Shown: in pieces, positions 54,001 through 61,535 of the stretch | Layout of the letters: the number at the start of each line of letters is the position of its first letter | Position numbering within the stretch: position 1 is the first letter of the stretch | Origin: an uncultured Bacteroidota bacterium | GTDB lineage: Bacteria; Bacteroidota; Bacteroidia; Flavobacteriales; Flavobacteriaceae | DNA length: 64,000 nucleotides | Direction of reading: 5' to 3' | Assembly (NCBI GenBank): GCA_902604715.1 | Contig: CACLAD010000005.1 | Location: 1-64,000 of the forward strand | Notes under the pieces: model-generated | Databases searched by the model: none | What the model was told of the DNA's origin: nothing | Seen by the model: only the letters and a program-made list of their open reading frames with translations | Translations under genes and position numbers: made by a program

Positions 54001-54110
54001 AGAGGTTCACCATCTTCAGAATCAGTAACAGAACCTGAAAGGTTTTGTGCTTGTAACCCTGTTAGAACAGCAATAAAAGAGATAAAAAAGTTAAAAAATA
54101 TTTTATTCAT
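51030..54110 (-). CDS. SusC/RagA-family TonB-dependent outer-membrane transporter
   Basis: A 1026-residue importer of oligosaccharides, powered by TonB. After the signal peptide come a carboxypeptidase-D regulatory-like domain (about 22-110, LSGSVTDSEDGEPLVGVN), the TonB-box/plug domain (VRVEDALQGQASGINIISSG, VLIRGITSYAGNDPLVIIDG, LKDAALASIYGVKGGSGVI), and a 22-strand barrel ending GVNIKF with terminal Phe. With the GH16/GH3 genes downstream, laminarin or mixed-linkage beta-glucan is the likely substrate. No hybrid two-component or anti-sigma regulator lies beside it. Confidence 0.96.
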   Translation of the reverse strand: MNKIFFNFFISFIAVLTGLQAQNLSGSVTDSEDGEPLVGVNIVIQGQNQGAVSDFDGNFTISNFESGSTLVFSYVGYKTLNLKISPTDVLSDNISVLMDKDLSELDEIIVIGYGSQKLSDISGAVSTVNADAIEASSPVRVEDALQGQASGINIISSGSPGSKPTVLIRGITSYAGNDPLVIIDGISASIDDLNSLNPNDVKSVNVLKDAALASIYGVKGGSGVIVITTKSGERNSETKFTFSTSVGSQQVVKTIDVLNASEYAAILNEASVNAGEGIVFPNISDFGVGSNWQDEVLVDAPIVNHSITASGGSENTSYYVSAGYTGQDGVVAGGEKSFFNRTNFTTNFNTDLSEKTKLLINTNYSNIKGKSLAENGITSVLSNALNFDPTVSPFENGTFGISETITQEIVNPLAQIDNTYNENKVDKIQGKIELQYELMENLNITSRFGYTYVNIYDKGFVPFQFYGTGHNQTNANPDLTPIVTIDSEGNITSTHNRVFEGNTNFFNYTYELYGNYDFSINENHNFQTVAGFSIGEGKGSNISATNEDVPFNSWDYADVSAATGNATQQTSGSWQYVNRNLSYFGRVLYDYNEKYYASFTVRVDGSTSFGKNNKFGFFPSASIGWVVSKEDFFDEMPVLDYLKFRASYGTLGNDNINPQFSLISTFPSYVFSGTITPGSSLGSIPNDDVSWENQVQMNVGIDTRVFNDKVSLSVDYFKKTVDDLLFSPNLSLYLGVPSYPTTNIGSTESTGLDATISLDTSVGGLSISSDINFTTAENEVISINNGDKYIWGAGYGIPYRNIVRFEEGFSPGYFFGYVTDGIFQTQDEVNNHATQNGAVPGDIRFVDVNGDGIVNDNDRTQIGDPFPDFTIGWNLNLDYKAFDLSLFAYASVGNDIYRAYERNLNYTNRFASTLSRWTGPGTSFDEPRVTFVDSNNNSRASDRYIEDGSYLRIKNIQLGYSFPVSLVDVWGFDEVRAYVQVKNALTLTDYSGYDPEISVGGVLNTGIDYGTYPQPRIWSMGVNIKF

Positions 54111-54304
54111 GTAAGTTTAATTTTTAAACCCGAAATTTAAGAATTTAAGAGGTAATTATTAATAAAATATCTAAAAAAAAACAATAAATATTGACGCACT
54201 TTGATTTTAAAAAAAAATAGATAGTTATTAAACACAAAAATCAATTAAATCATAATTTGATAATTGACTAAGTATAAGACTAAAACAAAGATTTGAGTTA
54301 AAAC

Positions 54305-54330
54305 AAAAAAGCCTCCCAAAAGGAAAGCTT
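54305..54330 (-). terminator. Intrinsic terminator between the reductase gene and susC
   Basis: Read on the minus strand: AGCTTTCC, loop TTTT, GGGAGGCT, followed by a T-run. The stem has eight pairs including two G-U pairs. It lies 59 bases behind the reductase stop and 195 bases ahead of the susC start, and therefore separates the reductase gene from the PUL. In the remaining 280-base gap, a second hairpin CTTGTA/TACAAG occurs at 54351-54367, and no clear promoter consensus was found for susC. Confidence 0.75.
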
Positions 54331-54388
54331 TCATTGGTTTTAAAAACCGCTTGTAAAAAAATACAAGTTCAACACAGTACAAAGATAA

Positions 54389-55381
54389 TTAATTTTTTAA
54401 TATACCAACATCATATAGTTGTTTGGCAGAATTAATTATTTCTATATCTGCACTATTCGGAAACCACTCAAGTACTTCATTAGCATTTTTTGTTTGTAAA
54501 GTTTCAAAAGTTCCCAGCCTTTTTGCGATTGACCGCATTGAAGGAATAAAAAGAGCAAGAAATTTAAAAATGAAATTGGGAATTACTTTTGTTGGTACTT
54601 TGTTAAAGCCAGCTTTTTTAAGAATCCTGGTTAACTCAATCAGTTTGATTGTTTTTTCAGAAAGTAAAAACCTTTTTCCATTTGATTTTGTTGACTCCAT
54701 TGCTCTTACGTGAGCATCAGCTACATCCATAACCCCAACAACACTGATCGCCATATCGGGAACAAATGGTAAATTGAATAGTTTTTTTATCGTTAATCTA
54801 TTTGACATGCTTAGAATACCTGATAAAGATGGACCTAAAACTAATACGGGATTAATAGCGCATGCAGTTATATCAGACCTTTCTACCATTTCCCACATTT
54901 TTTTTTCAGACTTTGTTTTACTGATTTCATAAGGAAGCAAATTTTTATTTGATAAATCTGTCCAATCATTATCACCATGTTCAGATTTATCATTTCCATA
55001 TATAGCAGCGTAAGACGAGGTTTGAACAAATTTTTTAGCACCATTTTTAATCGCCGCATTTAAGCATCTGGTCATCCCTTCAACTGCAGGCTTCACTAGA
55101 GAATCTTCATCAACATCACCTGGGATTACTGGTGAAGCAACATGTAGTACGTACTCACATCCTTTTAATGCATCATCCCAGCCCTCATCTTTTAGAAGGT
55201 TTAATATTGTAAATTTTAAATTTTCAAAAGCTACATTGTGTTTATGTAATGATTTTTTAACCAGATCAATTTGACTTTCCTTTCTAACGGAAGTTACTAC
55301 GTCATATCCTTTTTCTAATAAAATCTTTATGCAATACATTGCAATATAACCAGAACCACCGCTCACAAATACTTTTTTCAT
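54389..55381 (-). CDS. NAD(P)-dependent epimerase/reductase, dihydroflavonol-reductase-like extended SDR
   Basis: A 330-residue extended short-chain dehydrogenase. The Rossmann motif VSGGSGYIAMYCIKILLEKG is N-terminal; VLHVASPVIPGD is the T/S-rich loop of dihydroflavonol-4-reductase-like proteins; the catalytic Ser/Tyr/Lys are in FVQTSSYAAIYG and LPYEISKTKSEKKMW (Tyr-x-x-x-Lys). ACAINPVLVLGPSLSG completes the family pattern. Bacterial members reduce assorted aldehydes or ketones and the substrate is not predictable. The ATG lies 61 bases from the divergent YceI-like gene. Confidence 0.88.
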   Translation of the reverse strand: MKKVFVSGGSGYIAMYCIKILLEKGYDVVTSVRKESQIDLVKKSLHKHNVAFENLKFTILNLLKDEGWDDALKGCEYVLHVASPVIPGDVDEDSLVKPAVEGMTRCLNAAIKNGAKKFVQTSSYAAIYGNDKSEHGDNDWTDLSNKNLLPYEISKTKSEKKMWEMVERSDITACAINPVLVLGPSLSGILSMSNRLTIKKLFNLPFVPDMAISVVGVMDVADAHVRAMESTKSNGKRFLLSEKTIKLIELTRILKKAGFNKVPTKVIPNFIFKFLALFIPSMRSIAKRLGTFETLQTKNANEVLEWFPNSADIEIINSAKQLYDVGILKN

Positions 55382-55442
55382 ATATAAAAATCGAATGACT
55401 AATGTATAAATTTTTTGGTATAGTATTTGGGATTTTTGAGGT

Positions 55443-55991
55443 ATGAAACATATTTTGTTATTATATATATTTATTTTTAGCCAGCAAGTTCTTTTCTCTC
55501 AACAGTTTTACACTGATAAAGGAGTGACAAAATTTGATGGTTCCAAAGCAGCCTTTGAGCCTATTAAGGCAAGTAATAATAACACAGTTTCTATAATAGA
55601 TTCATCAGATGGTAAAATTGCAGCGGTTATACTTATTAGCGAGTTTGATTTTAGATTAGGGCTTATGCAAGAGCATTTCAATGAAAACTATTTAGAAAGT
55701 AATGTGTATCCAAAATCAACATTTGAGGGTCAAATAAAAAACTTTAGCCTAAACGAATTAAATCAAGACTTTAAAGAGCATGAAATTGAGGGTGTATTAA
55801 GCATTAAGGGTGTTAATAATGATATCATAGCAATAGCTAAAATCAGAAAAATAGATGGAAAAATAGAACTTTCATCTGGTTTTTCCGTGATGCTTAGTGA
55901 CTACAATGTTAAAATTCCAAAAATTGTTTTTAAAAAAATAGACGAAGAAGTAAAAATTAACTTAAATTTCGTCTATGAAAGAAAACAATAA
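55443..55991 (+). CDS. YceI-family periplasmic lipid-binding protein
   Basis: A 182-residue exported protein (signal peptide ending near LFSQQF) with the YceI lipocalin-like barrel: an opening strand, EFDFRLGLMQEHFNENYLES, YPKSTFEGQIKNFS, then a long C-terminal antiparallel part (VEGVLSIKGV-like segment, FSVMLSDYNVKIP). Known YceI structures bind isoprenoid quinones or fatty amides. It begins a plus-strand pair: its end overlaps the next gene by 17 bases (ATGAAAGAAAACAATAA), so the two proteins are probably made together. Confidence 0.88.
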   Translation: MKHILLLYIFIFSQQVLFSQQFYTDKGVTKFDGSKAAFEPIKASNNNTVSIIDSSDGKIAAVILISEFDFRLGLMQEHFNENYLESNVYPKSTFEGQIKNFSLNELNQDFKEHEIEGVLSIKGVNNDIIAIAKIRKIDGKIELSSGFSVMLSDYNVKIPKIVFKKIDEEVKINLNFVYERKQ

Positions 55992-56898
55992 TCTAAAATT
56001 TTTCACATTTTTTTTAATTATTTTATTTTCCAATTCAATTAATAGCCAAAATAGTTTATTAGAAGAAATTGATTACAACAATGAAGATTATAAAGTTGGA
56101 TTATCGGCTTTTAAAGCTCATAAGATAATTAACGGCCAATCAACTAAACAATCAAGTAAAAAAGAGCTTTTTTTATACGTTGCGCATAGATTCGGGTCTA
56201 TTAACGGAGGAATTAAAACTCTTTTTGGACTTGATATAGCAAATACTAAAATTGAGATGTTTTATGGAATTTCTGATAATTTTCAGGTTGGATTTAGTAG
56301 AGAGTCATTGAAAAAAACTTATACAATAAATTTCAAAAATAAAATAACAAGCCAAGAATCTAATTTTCCATTAAATATTTCTATTTATAACAGTTTTAAT
56401 TATAATTCATCTGATTTCCTGGCTCCAGGTATTGATTTATCATTTTCTGATAGATCAATATTTTTATCTCAATTATTAATTTCTAATAGAATTAGCGAAA
56501 AGCTTTCCTTTCAGCTGACCCCATCATTCATTAAAAGAAACTACAATGAGGAGAGGCTTATGTTTGATAACGGGGAAGTGGTTTTCGAAAATGGGTTGCC
56601 AGTTTTTACAACTTTTGACAGAGAATATAATTATGCTTTAGGACTGGGTACCAGCTACAAAATTAACAAACGAACTGCATTAAATTTAGAATATTTTGCA
56701 AACTTAAATAGGGTTGAAAATTCGTCAAATGCTGACGCAATTAGTCTGGGAATAGATATTGAAACTGGAGGTCATGTATTCCAACTAATATTTTCAAACA
56801 CCCAAAGCATTGATGATGTTTCAGTCATTTTAGATGCTGAAGGAGACTGGACCAAACGTCAAATATTCTTTGGATTTAATATTTTAAGAATATTTTAG
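55975..56898 (+). CDS. DUF5777-like outer-membrane beta-barrel protein
   Basis: A 307-residue protein with a signal peptide (ending NSINSQNSLL) and alternating strands of an outer-membrane barrel: VGLSAFKAHKIINGQ, FLYVAHRFGSINGG, FYGISDNFQVGFSRES, YALGLGTSYKINKRTALNLEY, HVFQLIFSNTQ, ending FGFNILRIF. The VAHRFG and F-x-N-T-Q-S segments match the DUF5777 family, whose function is unknown and which frequently neighbours YceI and Rieske-type genes in Bacteroidota. It overlaps the YceI gene by 17 bases and converges on the cupredoxin gene. Confidence 0.82.
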   Translation: MKENNNLKFFTFFLIILFSNSINSQNSLLEEIDYNNEDYKVGLSAFKAHKIINGQSTKQSSKKELFLYVAHRFGSINGGIKTLFGLDIANTKIEMFYGISDNFQVGFSRESLKKTYTINFKNKITSQESNFPLNISIYNSFNYNSSDFLAPGIDLSFSDRSIFLSQLLISNRISEKLSFQLTPSFIKRNYNEERLMFDNGEVVFENGLPVFTTFDREYNYALGLGTSYKINKRTALNLEYFANLNRVENSSNADAISLGIDIETGGHVFQLIFSNTQSIDDVSVILDAEGDWTKRQIFFGFNILRIF

Positions 56899-56900
56899 AA

Positions 56901-57476
56901 CTACTCTTTAATAAATCTCTTGACAGAAGTTGTTCTACCGCTGAGCACTTTTAATACGTAAATACCTCTGGATAATCCTGAAATATTTAGGCTGGTTTTT
57001 CCATTTGTAGCATTTGAAATAGTTCTAATATTTTGTCTTCCAAGCAAATCATATACTTCAATTAATATTTGATCATTGCCAATATTATCTAATGAAATAT
57101 TAATGATGTCAGATGCCGGTATAGGCGAAATATTAAAATTTAAAAGGCCTTGTTCACTAACTGATGCGGTCGCAGTAACAGTTACAGTCCCATACATGGA
57201 GTTTGGATGCGGGTCACATATGTATGTTGTTACACCAGGAATGTTAAAGGTATGTGAAAACTGGTAACCAGGTCCATAATAACCACTATCGAACATTTCA
57301 ACACCTCCAGTTGATCTGAGATTATGTGTTCCTGAACCCCATGTCCATATAACGGTATCATCAACAGCAATCGTAATCTGCTGATTGGTGCTTGACATAT
57401 TCCAATTCAATTGATGAGTTGTTTGAGAATATATTAAGTTAGAGAATAGTAATATTAATAGTAATTTATATTTCAT
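56901..57476 (-). CDS. Plastocyanin-like copper protein with T9SS type A sorting domain
   Basis: I start at ATG 57476 (MKYKLLLILLFSNLIYSQ), which gives a signal peptide; the frame opens further upstream without one. The 191-residue protein has a cupredoxin domain (about 20-110) with type 1 copper ligands in order: His in SGTHNLRS, then Cys, His and Met in YICDPHPNSM. The C-terminal 80 residues are a T9SS type A sorting domain: ISPIPASDIINISLDNIG, IEVYDLLGRQN, ISGLSRGIYVLKV. It is therefore exported through T9SS and probably surface-attached as an electron carrier. A Rieske gene diverges from it 113 bases away. Confidence 0.85.
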   Translation of the reverse strand: MKYKLLLILLFSNLIYSQTTHQLNWNMSSTNQQITIAVDDTVIWTWGSGTHNLRSTGGVEMFDSGYYGPGYQFSHTFNIPGVTTYICDPHPNSMYGTVTVTATASVSEQGLLNFNISPIPASDIINISLDNIGNDQILIEVYDLLGRQNIRTISNATNGKTSLNISGLSRGIYVLKVLSGRTTSVKRFIKE

Positions 57477-57589
57477 GTTAAACAATTTGAATATAAAGTT
57501 TACAACTTCTATACCAAAATATATTTGGGTTTTTGGCACAAATATTGAATTTTGTTTTTGAATTTAAGAAAACAAATAATTTATAGTAA

Positions 57590-58096
57590 ATGAAAAAAAA
57601 ATTAGAAAATAGAAGGGAATTCTTAAAAAAAGTCTGTCCAACTATAGCATTCGCTTTTTTTGGATTATCATTTCTAGAAGCATGTTCTACAGGAGATGAT
57701 TCTGATAACGATAATTCAGGAGGAAATGATCAAAATGGTGGATCAGACAATAATGACAATAATAATGATCCGCTAGGATTTAGTTCCTCAGGAAGCATAT
57801 TTACAATTGATTTAACTCACCCAAATTTTTCAAATTTATCGTCTGTTGGTGGTTGGATGAATGGATATAACATAGGGCTAAGCATGTTGTTTTTAAGAAT
57901 TAGCTCTGATCATATTCAGGCTTATACAAACGTTTGCCCTCACCAAGGAACTCAAAACCAATGGTCCTTACAATCTGGAAATATTTTCAGATGTGCTAAT
58001 CATAATTACTCTTTTGATAGTACCTGTGAAACCTCTGGTTCACTGCCATGTTATTCAACAAATATAGATGGTGATAATCTAATCGTTGCTACTTAA
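57590..58096 (+). CDS. Rieske [2Fe-2S] lipoprotein with twin-arginine-like signal
   Basis: A 168-residue exported iron-sulfur protein. The N-terminus combines a twin-arginine-like NRREFLKK with a hydrophobic stretch and a lipobox (FLEACS), suggesting folded Tat export and lipid anchoring. A low-complexity Asp/Asn/Gly linker (about 40-65) leads to the Rieske domain, with cluster ligands in VCPHQGTQ (C-x-H) and RCANHNYSFD (C-x-x-H). The second motif reads ANH instead of the common P-C-H-G, so redox potential may differ. TATATTTG at 57520-57527 is a possible -7 element. Confidence 0.85.
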   Translation: MKKKLENRREFLKKVCPTIAFAFFGLSFLEACSTGDDSDNDNSGGNDQNGGSDNNDNNNDPLGFSSSGSIFTIDLTHPNFSNLSSVGGWMNGYNIGLSMLFLRISSDHIQAYTNVCPHQGTQNQWSLQSGNIFRCANHNYSFDSTCETSGSLPCYSTNIDGDNLIVAT

Positions 58097-58114
58097 TCTG
58101 TTAGCTTGAAAAAT

Positions 58115-59212
58115 TTATTTGGAGAAATTATATATTGCAAATGTTGCTAGCCAATGCTCACCTCCATAACCACTTTCAAACATAATATTATAACCCTCGT
58201 CAGAGTGATTTTTTGCAATCTTTAATAATAAATTTTTATCACTATTCTTTTCAAGTTTTATTGCAATATCCTTTAAGGTCCATGCTCTATGAAACATTAA
58301 ACCAATTAAGTGACCAATACCCGGATCTTCTGGGTCGAGTACTTCAGGGGGGTTAATTATATTACCAAAACTCTCTTCATCAAATGAAGGTAAAAATTTA
58401 TACAACCAGTCATTAAAGTCTCTTTTTTCAAGAATTTGAGACATTAATGCAGCTTCAGCAAGGCAAGGAGAAAGAAAATCAGTACCCGAAGGTTCATATT
58501 GTACAGGGCAATTTATGTCTAATAGAAAATTTTTAATACTATATTCCTTAATCTTGTTAAATAATAACTTGTCATTTGCGACAATAGAATACTCTATCAT
58601 AAGTGAAAACGAAAATGCAGTGTTTGCATGAGTTCCTGGTCTGAGAGGAGTTGAAAGTTTATCTAAAAATAATATAGTTCTTTCACTCAGGAGATCAACA
58701 AGCGGCCTCATATTATTTGCCCATTTCTGAGCTTTATCATTATCCCAGGAAACTAGTTCAGAATATAATTTCATTAACCAAGCCCAACCATATGTCCTTT
58801 CGAATCCCTTTGCAAAATCCTGCTTAAAAAATTGATATTCCTTCTTTAAATTTTCCTTACTTAGATTTTTATCAAGTTTTGATAAAATAACATCTCTGTC
58901 TGTTGTTTCTGGATAATCCTTTAATATTTTGACCATTGCCCAATGGCCGTGAACAGCCGAGTGCCAATCCCAGCATCCATAAAACGAAGGGGTAAGTTCA
59001 TAGTGTGGTTTTAACCAACTTTCATCACTATATCTGTATCCTATTTTATATGGATATTTTTGATCAACACATTTTACAGAAAGAGAAACTAGTTCATTGG
59101 CTAATTTCTCATTAAGCCTGATATTATCGATTTTTTCAACTTTATTTCCAGAGCAACCTGTAATCAAAATTATTATTACAGCAACAAGATATTTACTTGT
59201 CTTTATCAGCAT
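58115..59212 (-). CDS. DUF2891-family lipoprotein
   Basis: A 365-residue lipoprotein (MLIKTSKYLVAVIIILITGC). The DUF2891 family pattern is visible: TPSFYGCWDWHSAVHGHWAMV near residue 80, FERTYGWAWLMKL, RPGTHANTAFSFSL, YEPSGTDFLSPCLAEA and GLMFHRAWTLKDIA, all in an all-helical barrel-like layout. The family has no assigned biochemical function; conserved His, Trp and Asp residues on an alpha/alpha toroid hint at an enzyme or sugar-binding protein. It is 9 bases downstream of a T9SS esterase gene, so co-expression is likely. Confidence 0.82.
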   Translation of the reverse strand: MLIKTSKYLVAVIIILITGCSGNKVEKIDNIRLNEKLANELVSLSVKCVDQKYPYKIGYRYSDESWLKPHYELTPSFYGCWDWHSAVHGHWAMVKILKDYPETTDRDVILSKLDKNLSKENLKKEYQFFKQDFAKGFERTYGWAWLMKLYSELVSWDNDKAQKWANNMRPLVDLLSERTILFLDKLSTPLRPGTHANTAFSFSLMIEYSIVANDKLLFNKIKEYSIKNFLLDINCPVQYEPSGTDFLSPCLAEAALMSQILEKRDFNDWLYKFLPSFDEESFGNIINPPEVLDPEDPGIGHLIGLMFHRAWTLKDIAIKLEKNSDKNLLLKIAKNHSDEGYNIMFESGYGGEHWLATFAIYNFSK

Positions 59213-59221
59213 TTAATTAAA

Positions 59222-60367
59222 TTATTTCTTTATTATCTTAAACGTATTCTGACCAATCTTGACGCTATAGATTCCCGGTTGTAAATCTGAAATATCAAAT
59301 CTGTTAATTCCAATATTTAAAGCCGACTCAAAAACAGATTTTGAGTTTATATCAAAAATAATTATACTTTTATTTTCAGAGTGATTAGTTATACTCAAAT
59401 ATGAATCAATTGGATTTGGATGATAAGAAAACTGATTATAATTTTCGTTATTATTTACAGAAAGATTACATTCTTCAATTAAACCATTAATTGAGTAATT
59501 CGACACAAAATCCCAAATTTCATCGTCTGAATTTATATCCATATTACCAAAGCTCCCTGGCCAATCATGTTCACCTCCATTAACTCTGAATTCAATAACT
59601 GATACACAAGAATCTCCATTTTCCCACACTCTTTTAGTCACAGTCGAGCCATCGTTACTGTCATAATCTGGTAATTCAATTTCAACAGGATTATCATCTG
59701 TATTATTAAAAGTAGCCCAGTACTGATGAGTTTCTTCTGCAGAAATATAATAGGTAACTCCGTTGTAAACAACTCCATTATAATTTGATTCATAGTCTTC
59801 AGTTCCAAGAATGGTCATTATTGCTGTTGGATGATCAGGGTTACAATTTTCATATTGATATTGACCCATCGTTCTTGCAACTGCTACACCTGATGCAATT
59901 TTGTTGTTTAAACGACAAAGTAATTCATATACAAATTCACCTCCTAAAGAATATCCACATGCATAAACTCTTTCAAGATCAATTTGATATTGACCTGAAA
60001 GTTCAGAAATTAAAGCATCTATAAAATAGATATCATCATGATCTGATTCACCTTTAAAAATCCAGTTTAAAGATCCATCATCAGTGGGGTCTGCAATTGC
60101 TTGTGGATATACCAAAATAAAGTTATTATTATCTGCTAAATCTCTCATGTCAGAAATAGCGATTTGTGATTGTGAGGTACTGTTGCCCCCGTGAAAATTA
60201 AACATCAAAGGGGATAAAGAGTTTTCAGAATAGCTAGAAGGAATATATAACTCATATTCCCTTGTGCTTCCATCATACTGAATTGTTTGGCTGATAAAAT
60301 TCTGAGCAGTTAATGTTTTACAAAAAAGTAACAGAAATAATAAAGAAATAAATTTAATCTCGTTCAT
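59222..60367 (-). CDS. T9SS-exported PHB-depolymerase/feruloyl-esterase-like hydrolase
   Basis: I use ATG 60367 (MNEIKFISLLFLLLFCKTLTAQ, a clear signal peptide); a TTG extension to 60394 runs into the terminator. The 381-residue protein has an LpqC-like alpha/beta-hydrolase domain (about 22-285): FNFHGGNSTSQSQ (oxyanion), nucleophile in YACGYSLGGEFVYEL, and the late His in GGEHDWPGSFGN. The last 70 residues are a T9SS type A sorting domain (YHPNPIDSYLSI, IIFDINSKSVFES, DLQPGIYSVKIG). It probably cleaves esters on extracellular polymers. Confidence 0.87.
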   Translation of the reverse strand: MNEIKFISLLFLLLFCKTLTAQNFISQTIQYDGSTREYELYIPSSYSENSLSPLMFNFHGGNSTSQSQIAISDMRDLADNNNFILVYPQAIADPTDDGSLNWIFKGESDHDDIYFIDALISELSGQYQIDLERVYACGYSLGGEFVYELLCRLNNKIASGVAVARTMGQYQYENCNPDHPTAIMTILGTEDYESNYNGVVYNGVTYYISAEETHQYWATFNNTDDNPVEIELPDYDSNDGSTVTKRVWENGDSCVSVIEFRVNGGEHDWPGSFGNMDINSDDEIWDFVSNYSINGLIEECNLSVNNNENYNQFSYHPNPIDSYLSITNHSENKSIIIFDINSKSVFESALNIGINRFDISDLQPGIYSVKIGQNTFKIIKK

Positions 60368-60380
60368 AAAACAAAAGTAA

Positions 60381-60409
60381 AAAAACCTTCTCAATTAGAG
60401 AAGGTTTTT
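60381..60409 (-). terminator. Intrinsic terminator behind tRNA-Asp
   Basis: A 12-bp stem, AAAAACCTTCTC pairing with GAGAAGGTTTTT around the loop AATTA, two bases beyond the tRNA-Asp 3' end. The U-rich outer part of the stem provides the termination tract on the minus strand. It separates the tRNA from the esterase gene start. Confidence 0.85.
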
Positions 60410-60411
60410 TG

Positions 60412-60485
60412 CGGTCTGGACGGGACTCGAACCCGCGACCCCATGCGTGACAGGCATGTATTCTAACCAACTGAACTACCAGACC
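60412..60485 (-). tRNA. tRNA-Asp, anticodon GUC
   Basis: A 74-base tRNA. The acceptor stem GGTCTGG pairs with CCAGACC, discriminator G; the D-arm contains AGTTCAGTTGGTTAGAA; the anticodon stem CATGC/GCATG encloses CTGTCAC, giving GTC (complement at 60449-60451); the T-arm is GCGGGTTCGAGTCCCGT. CCA is not encoded. It is followed by a strong terminator and preceded by a consensus promoter. Confidence 0.97.
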
Positions 60486-60498
60486 GTTTTAGCGTGAG

Positions 60499-60529
60499 CA
60501 AATATACATTTGATTTTAATTAGAACAAA
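60499..60529 (-). promoter_or_regulatory. Bacteroidetes-type promoter for tRNA-Asp
   Basis: On the minus strand TTTG (60526-60529) is followed after exactly 19 bases by TATATTTG (60499-60506), matching the -33 TTTG / -7 TAnnTTTG consensus of the primary Bacteroidetes sigma factor. The expected start site falls a few bases before the mature tRNA 5' end at 60485. Confidence 0.75.
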
Positions 60530-60554
60530 TATTTTCTTTTAAATAAATTTCGAA

Positions 60555-61526
60555 TTAATACTCAGGACATCCAAAACAATCCTTGTTGTTTAGGAAATCA
60601 TAAGTTATTGAGAATTCAGATATTCCTCCATCTCCTCCAATCTTACTTAAATTAAAGTCATACGAATACCCAAATTTAAATCCTTCCCAGGCCATACCGA
60701 TAATAGGATTTATCGAAGTTACAAAATGACTTTCTTCAGATGTTTGAATCGGGTTAGTTGTAGCAGTAAGGGCAAAAGAGAATCTATCAAAAACATATTG
60801 AAACCCCAAATCAAATCTATCATATTTAGCCTGTTTCATAAAATTTGTTATAAAGTAAATACTACTATCATTATTGTACTGTAAGACAGGTAATTCTAAT
60901 GAAGCATGAACAGAAATAAATATATCTAATGGAATATCCCCTTGTGAAACCATTGATACGTTTGGTCTATTTAGATGCCTTAATGTGATACCAATCCAAT
61001 GATTATCATTATTAAATAAGAAGGAAGCTCCAATATCAACATACCTAGCATTCTCACCCAGTACTACAGGATCGAAAGTGTTAGAATTAATTATGTTTTG
61101 GAATATATTGATTTGATCTTCAAATAATAAATTATCAAATCCAAAATCTTTAGTTGCAAAACCAAAAGTAACACTTGGTCTAAAGTCCCATTCATAATTT
61201 AGCTGCACTTTATACATCCAACTTAAATTTAATTGTTTTAAGGAATAATTAGTAAATGTTTCCTGATGATTCATTAAGCTAATTCCAACAGCACTGTTTA
61301 AATCTGGGTACCAATCATCAAAATACAAATATTGAGAGTTAAGGTTAAAATCAAATCCAGACCATTGTTGGTTTTTGTATAGTAATCCTGCTTTTGTAGT
61401 TTCATAGAATCCAGAAAAAGAGGGATTAATACTTTCTGGAACCATAAATGATTGAGTAAAAGCGGGATCCTGTGAATATGAATTCACTGAAAAAATAATT
61501 GCTAATATTAAGATAATTCTCTTCAT
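60555..61526 (-). CDS. PorP/SprF-family type IX secretion outer-membrane protein
   Basis: A 323-residue outer-membrane barrel protein with a signal peptide (MKRIILILAIIFSVNSYSQ) followed at once by DPAFTQSFMVPESINPSFSGFYE, the defining start of PorP/SprF proteins. Further family strands: AGLLYKNQQWSG, SAVGISLMNHQET, YVDIGASFLFNNDNHWIG, MAWEGFKFGYSYDFNLS. SprF-like proteins usually pair with a large T9SS type B substrate encoded next door and help export or anchor it. That substrate is the gene 9 bases upstream, so the two form a unit. Confidence 0.92.
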   Translation of the reverse strand: MKRIILILAIIFSVNSYSQDPAFTQSFMVPESINPSFSGFYETTKAGLLYKNQQWSGFDFNLNSQYLYFDDWYPDLNSAVGISLMNHQETFTNYSLKQLNLSWMYKVQLNYEWDFRPSVTFGFATKDFGFDNLLFEDQINIFQNIINSNTFDPVVLGENARYVDIGASFLFNNDNHWIGITLRHLNRPNVSMVSQGDIPLDIFISVHASLELPVLQYNNDSSIYFITNFMKQAKYDRFDLGFQYVFDRFSFALTATTNPIQTSEESHFVTSINPIIGMAWEGFKFGYSYDFNLSKIGGDGGISEFSITYDFLNNKDCFGCPEY

Positions 61527-61535
61527 AAATAATTT

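Noticed and set aside
60368-60394. TTG start and nine extra residues for the T9SS esterase
   Set aside because: It runs into the tRNA-Asp terminator hairpin and places charged and aromatic residues ahead of a perfect signal peptide starting at ATG 60367.
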